Source of the DNA: an uncultured Oscillospiraceae bacterium
Lineage (GTDB): Bacteria; Bacillota; Clostridia; Oscillospirales; Oscillospiraceae
DNA length: 64,000 nucleotides
NCBI GenBank assembly: GCA_910587285.1
Contig: CAJULM010000013.1
Span: forward strand, 4,391-68,390
Direction: 5' to 3'
This document shows, one piece after another, positions 34,901 through 43,391 of this stretch (position 1 is the stretch's first letter; the number at the start of each line of letters is the position of its first letter). Position numbers and translations under genes: made by a program. The notes under the pieces are model-generated. The model was given only the letters and a program-made list of their open reading frames with translations, was not told the DNA's origin and made no database searches.

Positions 34901-35395
34901 GCGGGTGTGGCGGCGTCTGTGCGGACCAAAACCACAAAAAACAACTCAATGATGGCCTACGTGATGCTGGAGGATGCCACCGGCTCTATTGAGCTTTTGG
35001 TTTTCTCCCGCGTGCTGTCGGAGAGCGGGGCGTATCTAAAAGCGAATGTTCCGATTGTGGTGACGGGCAGGGTGTCAATTCGGGACGAGAAGTCGCCGCA
35101 GCTGATGGTGGACCGGGTAGCGCCCCTGTCCGGCCAGAGGCAGCCCGCGGCTGCGGCCGGAGAAAATCAGGTGCTGTGGATTAAGCTGCCGGACAGCGGC
35201 CAATCCTTTGCCTGGTTAAAGAAGCTGTTGGGGATGTTTCCCGGCGACTCGGAGATGATAGTCTATCTTGCGGACAGCGGTCGAAGGCTCAAAAGCCACG
35301 GGCTGCTCCACGAGGCGCTGCTGGCGGAGCTTCGTGAGACGCTGGGAGAGAAAAATGTAGTGCTGAAGGAAAAGCGGGCCGAAGCGGGAGCGTAG
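31922..35395 (+). CDS. dnaE: DNA polymerase III subunit alpha (DnaE)
   Basis: 1157 residues from the ATG at 31922, with GAGGAG 8 nt upstream. N-terminal PHP domain (FTHLHLHTEYSLLDGA), palm motifs with acidic residues in GPGRGSGAGSIVAYCL and PDFDVDFC, the HAAGVVIT region, helix-hairpin-helix segments and a C-terminal OB-fold (GVAASVRTKTTKNNSMMAYVMLEDATG in pieces). In Firmicutes DnaE works with PolC in lagging-strand synthesis. Confidence 0.98.
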   Translation: MPFTHLHLHTEYSLLDGACRIEQLIQRVKALGQSAVAITDHGVMYGVIDFYRACKAAGVKPVVGCEVYVAPRTRFDRVHELDGSARHLVLLCRNEQGYRNLSYMVSMAFTEGFYIKPRIDMDLLRQHSEGLIALSACLAGEIPRRLRNGDYEGAKAHALEMRELFGEDGYYLEIQDHKIPEQQVVNAGIIRLSQETGIPMVATNDCHYLTREDAEMQDVLMCVQTGKLVEDADRMRFETDEFYVKSEEEMRALFPNCPEAIDNTQKIVDACTVEFEFGTYHLPEFKLPQGWKDSPAYLRHLCEEGFARRYPNGGENERRQMDYELGIIQQMGFVDYFLIVSDFIGYAKRQGIPVGPGRGSGAGSIVAYCLSITDVDPMKYSLIFERFLNPERVTMPDFDVDFCIRRRQEVIDYVSQKYGKDHVVQIVTFGTMKAKAAIRDVGRVLNFPYAEVDNIAKQVPFDPKMTLDKALVLSTRLSDLYKGDERVKRLVDMARKIEGMPRNASTHAAGVVITKRPVYEYVPLATNDGQPVTQYTMVTIEELGLLKMDFLGLRNLTILDDAVKMVQKTQPGFKLEDIPDDDQEVYQMLSDGRTSGVFQMESAGMTGVCVGLKPKSIEDICAIIALYRPGPMESIPRFLACAQDPKLVVYKHPALESILSNTYGCIVYQEQVIEIFRRLAGYSLGQADLVRRAMSKKKEKDVQRERTFFIHGDPERNIAGCEANGIPAAVAESIYNEINDFAHYAFNKSHSMAYAIVAYQTAWFKYRYPREYMAALLTSVLDSQDKVAEYIAECKENGIALLPPDINESGAAFTVSGSNIRFGLAALKGVGLGFTNAVLDERERSGPFASFAEFCSRMYECDLNKRVLESLIRSGSFDSMGCRRSQLLKVYEQVVDSISRDRRKNLEGQFDLFGGGGETASVPEVTLPDIPEFSRGELMAMEKETTGLYLSGHPMDEYRKQVQKYGAVPISAVMTADEEAGSSQYGDGAQVTLAGVAASVRTKTTKNNSMMAYVMLEDATGSIELLVFSRVLSESGAYLKANVPIVVTGRVSIRDEKSPQLMVDRVAPLSGQRQPAAAAGENQVLWIKLPDSGQSFAWLKKLLGMFPGDSEMIVYLADSGRRLKSHGLLHEALLAELRETLGEKNVVLKEKRAEAGA

Positions 35396-35414
35396 GACGG
35401 CCCAAGGAGAGGCT

Positions 35415-36962
35415 ATGCAAAGAATTTTGAGTAAAATTGGCAAGGTGTTGTTTCACCGGCTTGGGATTGTGGCGGTGCTCATCATTGCCCAGATTATTTT
35501 GTATATCATGGGACTGGTTGTGCTGCGGGACAGCGTGTATTTCGACCGGGTGGAATGGTTTTTCCTGGTGCTTTCTGTGCTGTCCGCAGCTTGGATTGTG
35601 GGGGATAAGAGCAACCCAGGTTATAAGATAGGCTGGATTATTATTGTGCTTGGGCTGATGCCCTTCGGGTCCCTGGCCTATCTGCTGCTGGGGGGCAACC
35701 ATCTGTCCTCCTTCAACCAGCGCCGGCTGCGCTCCATGGAGCGAAAAATCCGAAAAAATTTGGGGAGCGAATGCGGACGATCCGCTTTTTTAGGAGAGCT
35801 GATTGGAGCGGACGCGGCCTGCATGGCCCGCTATCTGGAGCGGACCACCTGCTGTCCGGTGTACGGCAACACAAGGACGAGATACTATCCCCTAGGGGAC
35901 GACTGCTACGACGACATTTTAGACGCTCTGCGGGCTGCCCGGCGCTATATCTTTATCGAGTATTTCATCATTGAGGAAGGCAAGCTGTGGAATTCGGTGC
36001 TGGATATTCTAAAAGAGAAGGCGGAGCAGGGGGTGGAGGTGCGGGTGATCTACGACGACATCGGCTCCATCTCCACGCTGCCGTCCGATTATCCAGCGCG
36101 GTTGGAAAAGCTGGGGGTGCACTGCCGGGTCTTTAACCGTTTTGTGCCTGTGGTGTCCCTGCGTCAGAATAACCGGGACCACCGAAAGTATATGATTGTG
36201 GACGGACAGGTGGCCTTTACCGGCGGAATCAATATGGCGGACGAGTATATCAATGTGAAGCCCCGCTTCGGCCACTGGAAGGACTCGGCCATTCGTCTGG
36301 AGGGGGACGCGGTGTGGTCCATGACGGTGTCCTTTCTGTCCATGTGGGACTTCACACACAGCGAGGCGGAGCACTTCACACCCTTCCGGCCAGAGCCGGC
36401 CTGCGGCGGTGTGGAGGGCTATGTGCAGCCATACCACGATTGCCCGTGGGACCGGGAGCCGGTGGGGCAGTCGGTGTATCTGCACCTGATTTATCGGGCG
36501 AAGCGGTATATCTATATCACGACGCCCTATTTGGTGATTGACTATTCCCTGACCATGGCGCTGACCACCGCGGCAAAGTCCGGGGTGGACGTGCGCATTA
36601 TTACGCCGCATATTCCGGACAAAAAGACGGTGTTCGAGCTTACCCGATGCCATTATGAGGAGCTGATTGAGGCTGGGGTGCAGATTTTTGAGTATGAGCC
36701 AGGCTTTATCCACAGCAAAAATTTTGTGGTGGACGACTGTTTTGCAACGGTGGGGACAGTAAATCTGGATTACCGCAGTATGTTTCTTCACTTTGAAAAT
36801 GGCGTGCTACTGTATGGGACGCCTTCGGTGGCGGAAATTCGGGAGGACTTTTTGGATACCCAGACCAAAAGCCTGCGGATAACGTGGGAGGACTGCCAGG
36901 CAATTTCGCTGCCTCACCGGTTGCTGAGGGACCTGCTGCGGCTGTTTGCCCCACTGCTGTGA
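35415..36962 (+). CDS. cls: Cardiolipin synthase
   Basis: 515 residues. Two N-terminal transmembrane helices (IVAVLIIAQIILYIMGLVVL; WFFLVLSVLSAAWIVG), then two phospholipase D HKD motifs: HRKYMIVDGQ and HSKNFVVDDC. It condenses two phosphatidylglycerols (or PG with PE) into cardiolipin at the membrane. Confidence 0.96.
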   Translation: MQRILSKIGKVLFHRLGIVAVLIIAQIILYIMGLVVLRDSVYFDRVEWFFLVLSVLSAAWIVGDKSNPGYKIGWIIIVLGLMPFGSLAYLLLGGNHLSSFNQRRLRSMERKIRKNLGSECGRSAFLGELIGADAACMARYLERTTCCPVYGNTRTRYYPLGDDCYDDILDALRAARRYIFIEYFIIEEGKLWNSVLDILKEKAEQGVEVRVIYDDIGSISTLPSDYPARLEKLGVHCRVFNRFVPVVSLRQNNRDHRKYMIVDGQVAFTGGINMADEYINVKPRFGHWKDSAIRLEGDAVWSMTVSFLSMWDFTHSEAEHFTPFRPEPACGGVEGYVQPYHDCPWDREPVGQSVYLHLIYRAKRYIYITTPYLVIDYSLTMALTTAAKSGVDVRIITPHIPDKKTVFELTRCHYEELIEAGVQIFEYEPGFIHSKNFVVDDCFATVGTVNLDYRSMFLHFENGVLLYGTPSVAEIREDFLDTQTKSLRITWEDCQAISLPHRLLRDLLRLFAPLL

Positions 36963-37129
36963 CGGAGCAAGCGCCATCTCTTTTCAATATAAAGACTGTT
37001 ATTAAAACTCCCGGCGATTTTACCAATACGGTGCAAAAGCCTTTTGGTATGTTATAAGTTAATCCGAAAGATTTCCAATTTTAGATATTACCAGCCCTTA
37101 TCTTGGATAGGGACCAAGCGCCCAACCAC

Positions 37130-37158
37130 TTGACAAAACGGCGGTTGTGGTGTATGAT
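37130..37158 (+). promoter_or_regulatory. Sigma-A promoter of tRNA-Thr
   Basis: TTGACA, 17-nt spacer, TATGAT, ending about 22 bp before the tRNA. The ~165 bp between the cls stop and this promoter hold no gene that I can see. Confidence 0.85.
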
Positions 37159-37180
37159 GAGCAAGTGTCCGGCGCGGAGC

Positions 37181-37256
37181 GCTGGTATAGCTCAGTTGGT
37201 AGAGCAGCTGATTCGTAATCAGCAGGTCGTGTGTTCGAGTCACATTACCAGCTCCA
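37181..37256 (+). tRNA. tRNA-Thr (anticodon CGT)
   Basis: 76 nt with encoded CCA. Acceptor GCTGGTA/TACCAGC, D-arm with AGTTGGTAGA, anticodon loop TTCGTAA in a CTGAT/ATCAG stem, T-arm GTGTG-TTCGAGT-CACAT. All stems pair. Confidence 0.96.
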
Positions 37257-37304
37257 AACAGCAAACGCCTTGTTCAGTACTTCTGAACAAGGCGTTTGCT
37301 GTTT
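37257..37304 (+). terminator. Long perfect hairpin after tRNA-Thr
   Basis: About 21 bp of perfect stem (AACAGCAAACGCCTTGTTCAG and its complement) around loop TACTT, directly after the tRNA CCA. It probably ends the tRNA transcript even though the T-run is short (GTTT). The stem is long enough to be an RNase III substrate. Confidence 0.8.
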
Positions 37305-37383
37305 GAGGCGTCTGCGGCAGCGGATTGATTTCTGCTCAGGCGTATGCTATACTAAAAAAGCGTGGCATGGGGGTGAAAACGCC

Positions 37384-38286
37384 GTGAAAATAAAGGATTT
37401 CTTGTATTTTGCCGGGTTCGGGATAAAAACGGTGCTGCTTCGCGGGGAAAAGCCGATTCTTGGGACGATTATTGTGACCGACCAATGCAATTTGAGGTGT
37501 AAGCACTGCTCGGTGAACAATATCACGTCGGTCATGTATTCATACCGGCAGATCAGGGCCGAGATGGAGCAGTTGTACAGCATGGGAATCCGGATTCTGT
37601 TTTTCTGCGGCGGAGAGACCTTCCTGTGGCGCGATGGGGACAAAACGCTGCGGGATTTGGTGATTCAGGCCAAGCAAATGGGCTTTTTGATTGTAAACGT
37701 GGTGACAAACGGGACATTTTCTCTGGAACTGCCCGAGGCGGACCTGATTTTGCTCAGTTTGGACGGAACGCGGGAGCAGCACAATGAGATTCGGGGGGAG
37801 ACTTATGACGTTATCCTGGAAAATATCCGAAATGCGCCGGCAGACAACATCTGCCTGTATATGGCGATCAACCAAATCAACAAAAGCGGGATTCGAGACG
37901 TGTGCCATACGGCGATGAGGGAGAAAAACGTCCGCGCGGTGTCGTTCAATTTTCATACGCCCTATCCAGATACGGCAGAACTGGTCCTGAGCAGGGAAGA
38001 AAAGGCGGCGTGCTGCCGGGATATTGTGCAGATGATGAGGGAAGGAGCGCCGGTATTTAACCTGAAAAGCGCCTTTCCCTATTTGGTGGATCAACGTTTT
38101 CCTACGCCCTGTCATCAGTGCGTGGTGATGGAAAACGGCAAGCTGAGCACCTGTGGGCGGTGTATCGAGGTGGAGGGGCTGTGCCAGCACTGCGGATATT
38201 TTTTTGTGGCGGAATACACCCTTTTGTTCCGCGGAAATCTGAAAATTATCATAGAAATGCTGCAAACCTATTTGAAGTATGTATAG
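37384..38286 (+). CDS. Radical SAM protein (MoaA/PqqE-like)
   Basis: 300 residues from the GTG at 37384 (GGGGGTGA upstream); earlier in-frame codons overlap the tRNA. Seen: CNLRCKHC cluster motif, FFCGGETFLWRDG SAM-binding motif, VVTNGTF and LSLDGTREQHNEIRG. C-terminal cysteines (TPCHQCVV ... STCGRC ... LCQHCG) may hold an auxiliary cluster in a shortened SPASM-like region. It is followed 8 bp later by a second radical SAM gene, so they are probably co-expressed. Substrate unknown. Confidence 0.85.
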   Translation: MKIKDFLYFAGFGIKTVLLRGEKPILGTIIVTDQCNLRCKHCSVNNITSVMYSYRQIRAEMEQLYSMGIRILFFCGGETFLWRDGDKTLRDLVIQAKQMGFLIVNVVTNGTFSLELPEADLILLSLDGTREQHNEIRGETYDVILENIRNAPADNICLYMAINQINKSGIRDVCHTAMREKNVRAVSFNFHTPYPDTAELVLSREEKAACCRDIVQMMREGAPVFNLKSAFPYLVDQRFPTPCHQCVVMENGKLSTCGRCIEVEGLCQHCGYFFVAEYTLLFRGNLKIIIEMLQTYLKYV

Positions 38287-38294
38287 GGTGAACA

Positions 38295-39548
38295 ATGAAT
38301 ATGATAACTGATTTAGTGAGAATGTGGCTGACCCGGTCCGTCAAGCCCTTCGTATTTACGGGCGAATTTGATTCCCGCCTGCCTTATGAGGAATGTGAAC
38401 AGTTAGGGTTATACGTCCACATTCCGTTTTGCAGAAACGTGTGCAATTTCTGCCCATACTGCAAAGTGGAGTATTCAAAGGAGCGGTGTGATCGCTATAT
38501 TGACGCGCTCATCCAGGAAATCCATTTGGTGGGAGGCCGGGGAGAGGAGAAAAAACGGGTCACCAGTTTGTATTTTGGAGGCGGTACGCCGGCGCTTGCC
38601 GCCGGGCGGTTGAAGGAGATCATTGACGCGCTGGGCAGGTATTATGACATCACCGAGGGGATTGGGGTAGAGCTTCACCCCAGCGATGTGGTTCTCCCCG
38701 TGCTGCGGACGCTGCGGGACGCGGGCGTGACCAAGCTCAGCATTGGGATTCAGTCGTTTCAGGGGAGGCATCAGGCAGTGTTGGGGCGGGAGGCGGCGGA
38801 CCCCGCCGCCCTGGCCGCGGCGCTGGCGGCGGTTCCCTTTGAAACCGTGTCCATGGACTTTATTTTTGCTCTGCCGGGGCAGACCCTGGACGAATTGAAG
38901 GCGGATATCGACACCGCTTTTGCCAACGGAGCAAACCATATCGCGCTTTACCCATTTATCGACTTTACCTTCACGGACAGCCTGGTTTCGGCAATGCCGA
39001 AAAAAGAAAAGCGGCGGCTGATGGACGCAGTGACGGCCTACTGCCAGGAGCTGGGGTGCGTCCGCAACTCTATATGGACATTCGCACAGGGGGAAAGCGT
39101 CCGGTATTCCTCCATGACGCGGGAGACCTTTTTGGGGTTCGGTTGCTCCGCCGCGACACTGCTGCGGGAGCAGTTCAAGGTAAATACCTTTTCGATGGAG
39201 GAATACTGCCGGCGGGTGGAGGCGAACAGCCTTCCCACGGCGCTCACCCTTCGCTTTTCCCTACGGCAGAGGATGGTATATTATTTATTCTGGGCGGCTT
39301 ATGGCATCCAGGTGGCGGAGGCGGATTTTGAGCGTTTTTTTGGTGTTCCGCTGCGCAAAATGTATGGTGTGGAGTTGTGGGCGGCGAGACGGCTGGGCTT
39401 TGTGACGTATCAGAATGGCGTGTATGAGATGACGCCTCGAGGGGCGTTTTATTACCACTACTTTGAGAGCTTTTACACTCTGGCCTACATTGATAAAATG
39501 TGGGGGATGCTGCGGGAGAATGCATTTCCCCAACGGATGGCGCTTTAA
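38295..39548 (+). CDS. HemN-like radical SAM oxidoreductase
   Basis: 417 residues. Seen: YVHIPFCRNVCNFCPYCK, the CxxxCxxC motif of the coproporphyrinogen III dehydrogenase group, then LYFGGGTPALAAG and SIGIQSFQ, plus a C-terminal HemN-type domain (TLRFSLRQRMVYYLFWAAYG). HemN-like proteins include HemW heme chaperones and methyltransferases; the FxxxCPYC context is not decisive. Pairing with another radical SAM enzyme suggests a two-step modification pathway. Confidence 0.85.
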   Translation: MNMITDLVRMWLTRSVKPFVFTGEFDSRLPYEECEQLGLYVHIPFCRNVCNFCPYCKVEYSKERCDRYIDALIQEIHLVGGRGEEKKRVTSLYFGGGTPALAAGRLKEIIDALGRYYDITEGIGVELHPSDVVLPVLRTLRDAGVTKLSIGIQSFQGRHQAVLGREAADPAALAAALAAVPFETVSMDFIFALPGQTLDELKADIDTAFANGANHIALYPFIDFTFTDSLVSAMPKKEKRRLMDAVTAYCQELGCVRNSIWTFAQGESVRYSSMTRETFLGFGCSAATLLREQFKVNTFSMEEYCRRVEANSLPTALTLRFSLRQRMVYYLFWAAYGIQVAEADFERFFGVPLRKMYGVELWAARRLGFVTYQNGVYEMTPRGAFYYHYFESFYTLAYIDKMWGMLRENAFPQRMAL

Positions 39549-39578
39549 ACCCCAGATGGCCGAAGCCATCTGGGGTTT
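39547..39578. terminator. Bidirectional terminator
   Basis: AAACCCCAGATGGC-CGAA-GCCATCTGGGGTTT, a 14-bp perfect stem between convergent genes, with A/T on both sides. Confidence 0.9.
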
Positions 39579-39601
39579 ATTTGTGGGTGAGGGAAACGGG
39601 C

Positions 39602-40792
39602 TCAGCTCCGATTCTGCTTGGCCTCCTGTTCCCGCTGCTTGCAGATATCAGCCCAGCTGGGCGTCTTTTCAATGGCCTCGGCCAGCCCCTTCAAAGCCGA
39701 CGGTACGTCGATTCCCTGGGGGCAGGCCTGGGAGCACTTGCCGCAGGCAATGCAGGCTGCCGGACGCTTGTCCAGTGGAAGGGCGTCAAAACGCATTCCC
39801 ACATTGGAGCCGGGCTGAAAGCGCACCTCGTTATAGGCGGCGATCATGGAGGGAATGTCCAGCCCCATGGGGCAGCCGTCGCAGCAGTAGCGGCAGGCGG
39901 TGCAGGGGATGGAGTCCTTCATGGTTTCCGCCAGCTCCAGCAGGGCGGCGAGTTCCTCTTGGGTCAGCGGCTGATCCACCGAAAGGGTGGCTGTGTTTTC
40001 CGCCATCTGTTCCAGGCTGGACATCCCGCTGAGAATCATTTTCACGTTGGGCAGCCCCTGCAAAAAGCGAAACGCCCAGGCCGCGCCGGTGTCACCGGGG
40101 CGGAGCTGGCGCAGGGGAGCCAGCTCGCTGTCGCTCAGCCGGGCCAGACGCCCGCCCCGGACGGGCTCCATCACCCAGACGGGAATGCCGTGCCGGGTGA
40201 GCAGCTCGTACTTTTCCCGGCCATGCTGAAGGGTCCAGTCCAGATAGTTCAGCTGAAGCTGGCAGAAGTCCATCTGACTGCCGCAATAGTTCAGGAAGGT
40301 CTCCAGCGTGGGGATGCCGCCGTGGGCGGAAAAGCCCAGAAAGCGGATGCGTCCCAGCCGCTTCTGCTCTAAAAAGTAGTCTAAAATTCCCCACTTTTGG
40401 TCCATGTACACCTGGATAGAGTTTTCATAGACATTGTGAAGGAGATAGAAATCGAAATAATCCACGCCGCATTTTTTCAGCTGCTCCTCAAAAATGGCGG
40501 CGGGGTCGTAGCTGCTGCTGATCTGATGACCGGGGTATTTGTCGGCCAGATACCAGCGCTCCCGAGGGTAGCGGGACAGAGAGCGGCCCAGCACAACTTC
40601 AGATTTTCCGGCGTGGTACGGGTAGGCGGTGTCGAAGTAGTTGACGCCGTGGGCCATGGCGTAGTCAACCATCTCATCGACCCGCTTTTCGTCAATGGCG
40701 GATCCGTCGGTCTCTCCGGGGAGCAGGGGCAGGCGCATGGCGCCGAAGCCCAAACGGGACAGCGAGACGCCCTGAAACTCATTGGTCAGCAT
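39602..40792 (-). CDS. Aldo/keto reductase with C-terminal 4Fe-4S domain
   Basis: 396 residues. TIM-barrel reductase core (RLGFGAMRLP, YFDTAYPYHAGKSEVVLG with catalytic Asp/Tyr, FYLLHNV) followed by a ferredoxin-like region with CTACRYCCDGCPMGLDIP and CIACGKCSQACPQGIDVP, i.e. two 4Fe-4S motifs. This fused type is common in Clostridia and reduces unknown carbonyl substrates. Confidence 0.95.
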   Translation of the reverse strand: MLTNEFQGVSLSRLGFGAMRLPLLPGETDGSAIDEKRVDEMVDYAMAHGVNYFDTAYPYHAGKSEVVLGRSLSRYPRERWYLADKYPGHQISSSYDPAAIFEEQLKKCGVDYFDFYLLHNVYENSIQVYMDQKWGILDYFLEQKRLGRIRFLGFSAHGGIPTLETFLNYCGSQMDFCQLQLNYLDWTLQHGREKYELLTRHGIPVWVMEPVRGGRLARLSDSELAPLRQLRPGDTGAAWAFRFLQGLPNVKMILSGMSSLEQMAENTATLSVDQPLTQEELAALLELAETMKDSIPCTACRYCCDGCPMGLDIPSMIAAYNEVRFQPGSNVGMRFDALPLDKRPAACIACGKCSQACPQGIDVPSALKGLAEAIEKTPSWADICKQREQEAKQNRS

Positions 40793-40831
40793 GGTGGTAT
40801 CCTCCTCAAGTATGGATGGTTGCCTGTGGGG

Positions 40832-41923
40832 TTATCCCTCGGCTTCCAGCGTCAGCTCCGCAATCACGGGATTGTGGTCGGTGTATTGAAATTGCCGGTC
40901 CAGCGTTTCCACGCGGTCCAGGCGGACGTTGGGGGAGAGGATAAAGCCGTCGATAACGTAAAACTGATTGCCTGCGGGATCGGAGTCATAGGGGTGATTC
41001 AGCAGGCGGCAGCTGGGGACGGACAGGTCGCAGGCAAACTGCCAGCCCTGGGGCAGAATGTCATTTTCCAGCACGCCGGGTGTCCACAGCTCCGGGTCCT
41101 GGATGGGGAAGGCGTCCAGCGCGCCGGGGAAAGTCTGATTGAAATCGCCGCCGGCGATGACATAATTGCCCTTTTCATACTCAGCGGTGAGGAAATCCAT
41201 GAGCAGCCTGGTCTGGGCGGCCTTGCCCTCGCCGTCATCATAGGCCTCCAAGTGGAGGTTGACCAGTACCAGCTCCTTGTCCGAGCCCTCTAAGGGCACA
41301 TAGTTCACCAGCAGGCACCGCTTCAGATTGGCGGCGCGCACCGGCCAGGAGAAGGGGCAGGGCAGGGCGATGCGCTCGGCCCGGTCCACGTTAAGGCGTG
41401 ACAGGGTCTGCAAGCCGCTGTGGACCTTTCCGATGGGGGGCCAGGGGAAGGGAACAAAATCGCAGGAGTAATTCAGGGCGTAGGCGCTGGAGTATGCCCC
41501 TTTTCTGTTGGAGAGAAGCTGTTGCCAATAAATCTTGCTTTGGTCCACGCTCTTTGTGCGGCCGGAATTGGTGTCCACCTCCTGGAGAAAAAAGACGTCG
41601 GCCTTTTGCTCCTCCAGAAATTCGGAGATACCGGCCAGATTGGCATCCATCTGCGCCCGGGTGGGGGCGACGTCCGAGCCGCCATCCATGAAGAAGTCGG
41701 AATCCGCGCCCAATCCGGCGTAGCCGGTGTTCTGGGACAGGACGGTGAGGCTGTCGCCGGGGGCCAGGAATATCTGCTTGGGTGCGCCAGTCCGGTTGAT
41801 CTCCACATCCTCCACCGGGGCGGGCTTGTACTCCCGCACGGTGAGCCAGCCGATCAGCCCGACCGCGGCCAGCACCACCACGCCCAGCACGATTCCCACC
41901 CATTTTAAGATCCGTTTGGCCAT
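40832..41923 (-). CDS. Membrane-anchored endonuclease/exonuclease/phosphatase family protein
   Basis: 363 residues from the ATG at 41923 (AAAGGATG 8 nt upstream). N-terminal signal anchor ([21 protein letters not shown]), then an EEP fold: LSQNTGYAGLG, FFLQEVDTN, VNLHLEAYDDGEGKAAQTR, VIAGGDFNQT and the closing YTDHNPVIAEL. The active site is expected outside the cell. Substrate (nucleic acid, lipid phosphate or sphingomyelin-like) not determinable. Confidence 0.9.
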   Translation of the reverse strand: MAKRILKWVGIVLGVVVLAAVGLIGWLTVREYKPAPVEDVEINRTGAPKQIFLAPGDSLTVLSQNTGYAGLGADSDFFMDGGSDVAPTRAQMDANLAGISEFLEEQKADVFFLQEVDTNSGRTKSVDQSKIYWQQLLSNRKGAYSSAYALNYSCDFVPFPWPPIGKVHSGLQTLSRLNVDRAERIALPCPFSWPVRAANLKRCLLVNYVPLEGSDKELVLVNLHLEAYDDGEGKAAQTRLLMDFLTAEYEKGNYVIAGGDFNQTFPGALDAFPIQDPELWTPGVLENDILPQGWQFACDLSVPSCRLLNHPYDSDPAGNQFYVIDGFILSPNVRLDRVETLDRQFQYTDHNPVIAELTLEAEG

Positions 41924-42036
41924 ATACCCCACATCCTTTCAGAATTTTCCTATAAAAAGAATAACACAGGCGGGGGCACATATCAACCCTTTTCCATATT
42001 GGAGCGGAGTCAAATCTGCTCTTTTGACAAAAAGCT

Positions 42037-42063
42037 GAGCCCCGCGCTTGACGCACGGGGCTC
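42037..42063 (-). terminator. rpmB terminator
   Basis: GAGCCCCG and CGGGGCTC stem downstream of rpmB on the minus strand, followed by AGCTTTTTG. Confidence 0.85.
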
Positions 42064-42082
42064 AATTTGCTTCCTTATGGAA

Positions 42083-42271
42083 TCACACGGCGCGGGTGAC
42101 CTTGCCGGAGCGGAGGCAGCGGGTGCACACATAGACGTGCTTAGGGGTGCCGTCCACGACAGCCTTGACGCGCTTGACGTTGGGCTTCCAGGGACGGTTG
42201 GAGCGGCGGTGAGAGTGGGACACCTGAATGCCGAAGTTCACGCCCTTGCCGCAGAACTCACATTTGGCCAT
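42083..42271 (-). CDS. rpmB: Ribosomal protein bL28
   Basis: 62 residues, full length. Seen: CEFCGKG and CTRCLRSGKV, the two CxxC pairs of the zinc-binding form, and the SHSHRRSNRPWKPN segment. Component of the 50S subunit. Ribosome site GGAGG upstream. Confidence 0.98.
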   Translation of the reverse strand: MAKCEFCGKGVNFGIQVSHSHRRSNRPWKPNVKRVKAVVDGTPKHVYVCTRCLRSGKVTRAV

Positions 42272-42321
42272 ATTAACTAACCTCCTTGCTGGTTGAAATT
42301 CATGCAAACGATAACTTCATT

Positions 42322-42350
42322 ATGCTAACACAGCGGCGGCCAAAAATCAA
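42322..42350 (-). promoter_or_regulatory. rpmB promoter
   Basis: Minus strand TTGATT, 17-nt spacer, TAGCAT. It is divergent from the hprK promoter. Confidence 0.6.
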
Positions 42351-42393
42351 GTGCGAATTTGCGGAATCCGCTATTTTTTTCGGGGAAGGAGTG

Positions 42394-42402
42394 TGGTATA
42401 AT
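42394..42402 (+). promoter_or_regulatory. hprK promoter, extended -10 type
   Basis: TG-G-TATAAT without a good -35, about 36 bp before the chosen hprK start. Confidence 0.7.
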
Positions 42403-42437
42403 AAAAGAAAAATTTTTGCGGAAGGGGTGTGACTGCT

Positions 42438-43391
42438 GTGGCGGAAACGCAGGGAATCAAGCTGGGCACCATTATTGACAATTTTCACTTGAGTGTGCTC
42501 TACGGGCCGGAGGGATATCGGGAGCGGCGGATTACGATTGAGGACGTCAACCGGCCTGGGCTTCAGCTCACCGGCTTTTTCGATTATTTTGACAAGGAGC
42601 GGATGCAGCTGCTGGGGCTGGTGGAGATCTCCTATCTGGAGGGCATTTCCTCGGAAAAGCGGGCGGTGGTGTTTGACACGCTATTTTCTTACCATACTCC
42701 GGCGGTGATTTTCGCCCGTGGGCTTCGCCCCTATCCGGAGTGCATGAAAATGGCCGAGAAGCACCAGCAGGTGATTCTCGGCACTCAGGAAAATACGGCA
42801 AATATTATGAGTACCCTGATTGCCTATCTGCGCGCGGCGCTTTCGCCCACCATCACGCGGCACGGCGTGCTGGTGGAGGTGTACGGCGAGGGCGTTATGC
42901 TGGCGGGCGAGTCCGGCGTGGGAAAGAGCGAGACGGCCATTGAGCTGGTCAAGCGGGGGCACCGCCTCATCGCGGACGACGCGGTGGAAATCCGGCGCAC
43001 TCCAAACGGCGGCTTGATTGGCACCGCGCCTGAGCTGATCCGCCACTATATTGAGCTGCGGGGCATCGGAGTGGTGGATGTGCGACGGCTGTTCGGAATG
43101 TCTGCGGTGAATTTTGACTGCTCGATTGATGTGTTGATTCAGTTGGAAAATTGGCAGGACGGCAAGGTCTACGACCGCCTGGGGGCGGACGAGCATTTTA
43201 CCCCTTTGCTGGATGTCAGCGTACCCACCTTGACTATCCCAGTGAAGCCAGGGCGGAATTTGGCTGTCATCATTGAGGTGGCCGCCATGAATAATCGAAA
43301 TAAAAAGATGGGATATAATGCCGCGCTGGAATTTTCCAAGCAGGTTGACAGCCACATTGACCAGAAGTATATGGAGCTTAATGGAAAATGA
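42438..43391 (+). CDS. hprK: HPr kinase/phosphorylase
   Basis: 317 residues from the GTG at 42438 (an in-frame GTG lies 9 bp earlier). Seen: Walker A GESGVGKSETAIELVKRGHRL, the HprK signature ELRGIGVVDVRRLFG, and a LIADDAVEI strand. It phosphorylates HPr on serine in response to fructose-1,6-bisphosphate, the master signal for carbon catabolite repression in Firmicutes. Overlaps the next gene by 4 bp. Confidence 0.98.
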   Translation: MAETQGIKLGTIIDNFHLSVLYGPEGYRERRITIEDVNRPGLQLTGFFDYFDKERMQLLGLVEISYLEGISSEKRAVVFDTLFSYHTPAVIFARGLRPYPECMKMAEKHQQVILGTQENTANIMSTLIAYLRAALSPTITRHGVLVEVYGEGVMLAGESGVGKSETAIELVKRGHRLIADDAVEIRRTPNGGLIGTAPELIRHYIELRGIGVVDVRRLFGMSAVNFDCSIDVLIQLENWQDGKVYDRLGADEHFTPLLDVSVPTLTIPVKPGRNLAVIIEVAAMNNRNKKMGYNAALEFSKQVDSHIDQKYMELNGK

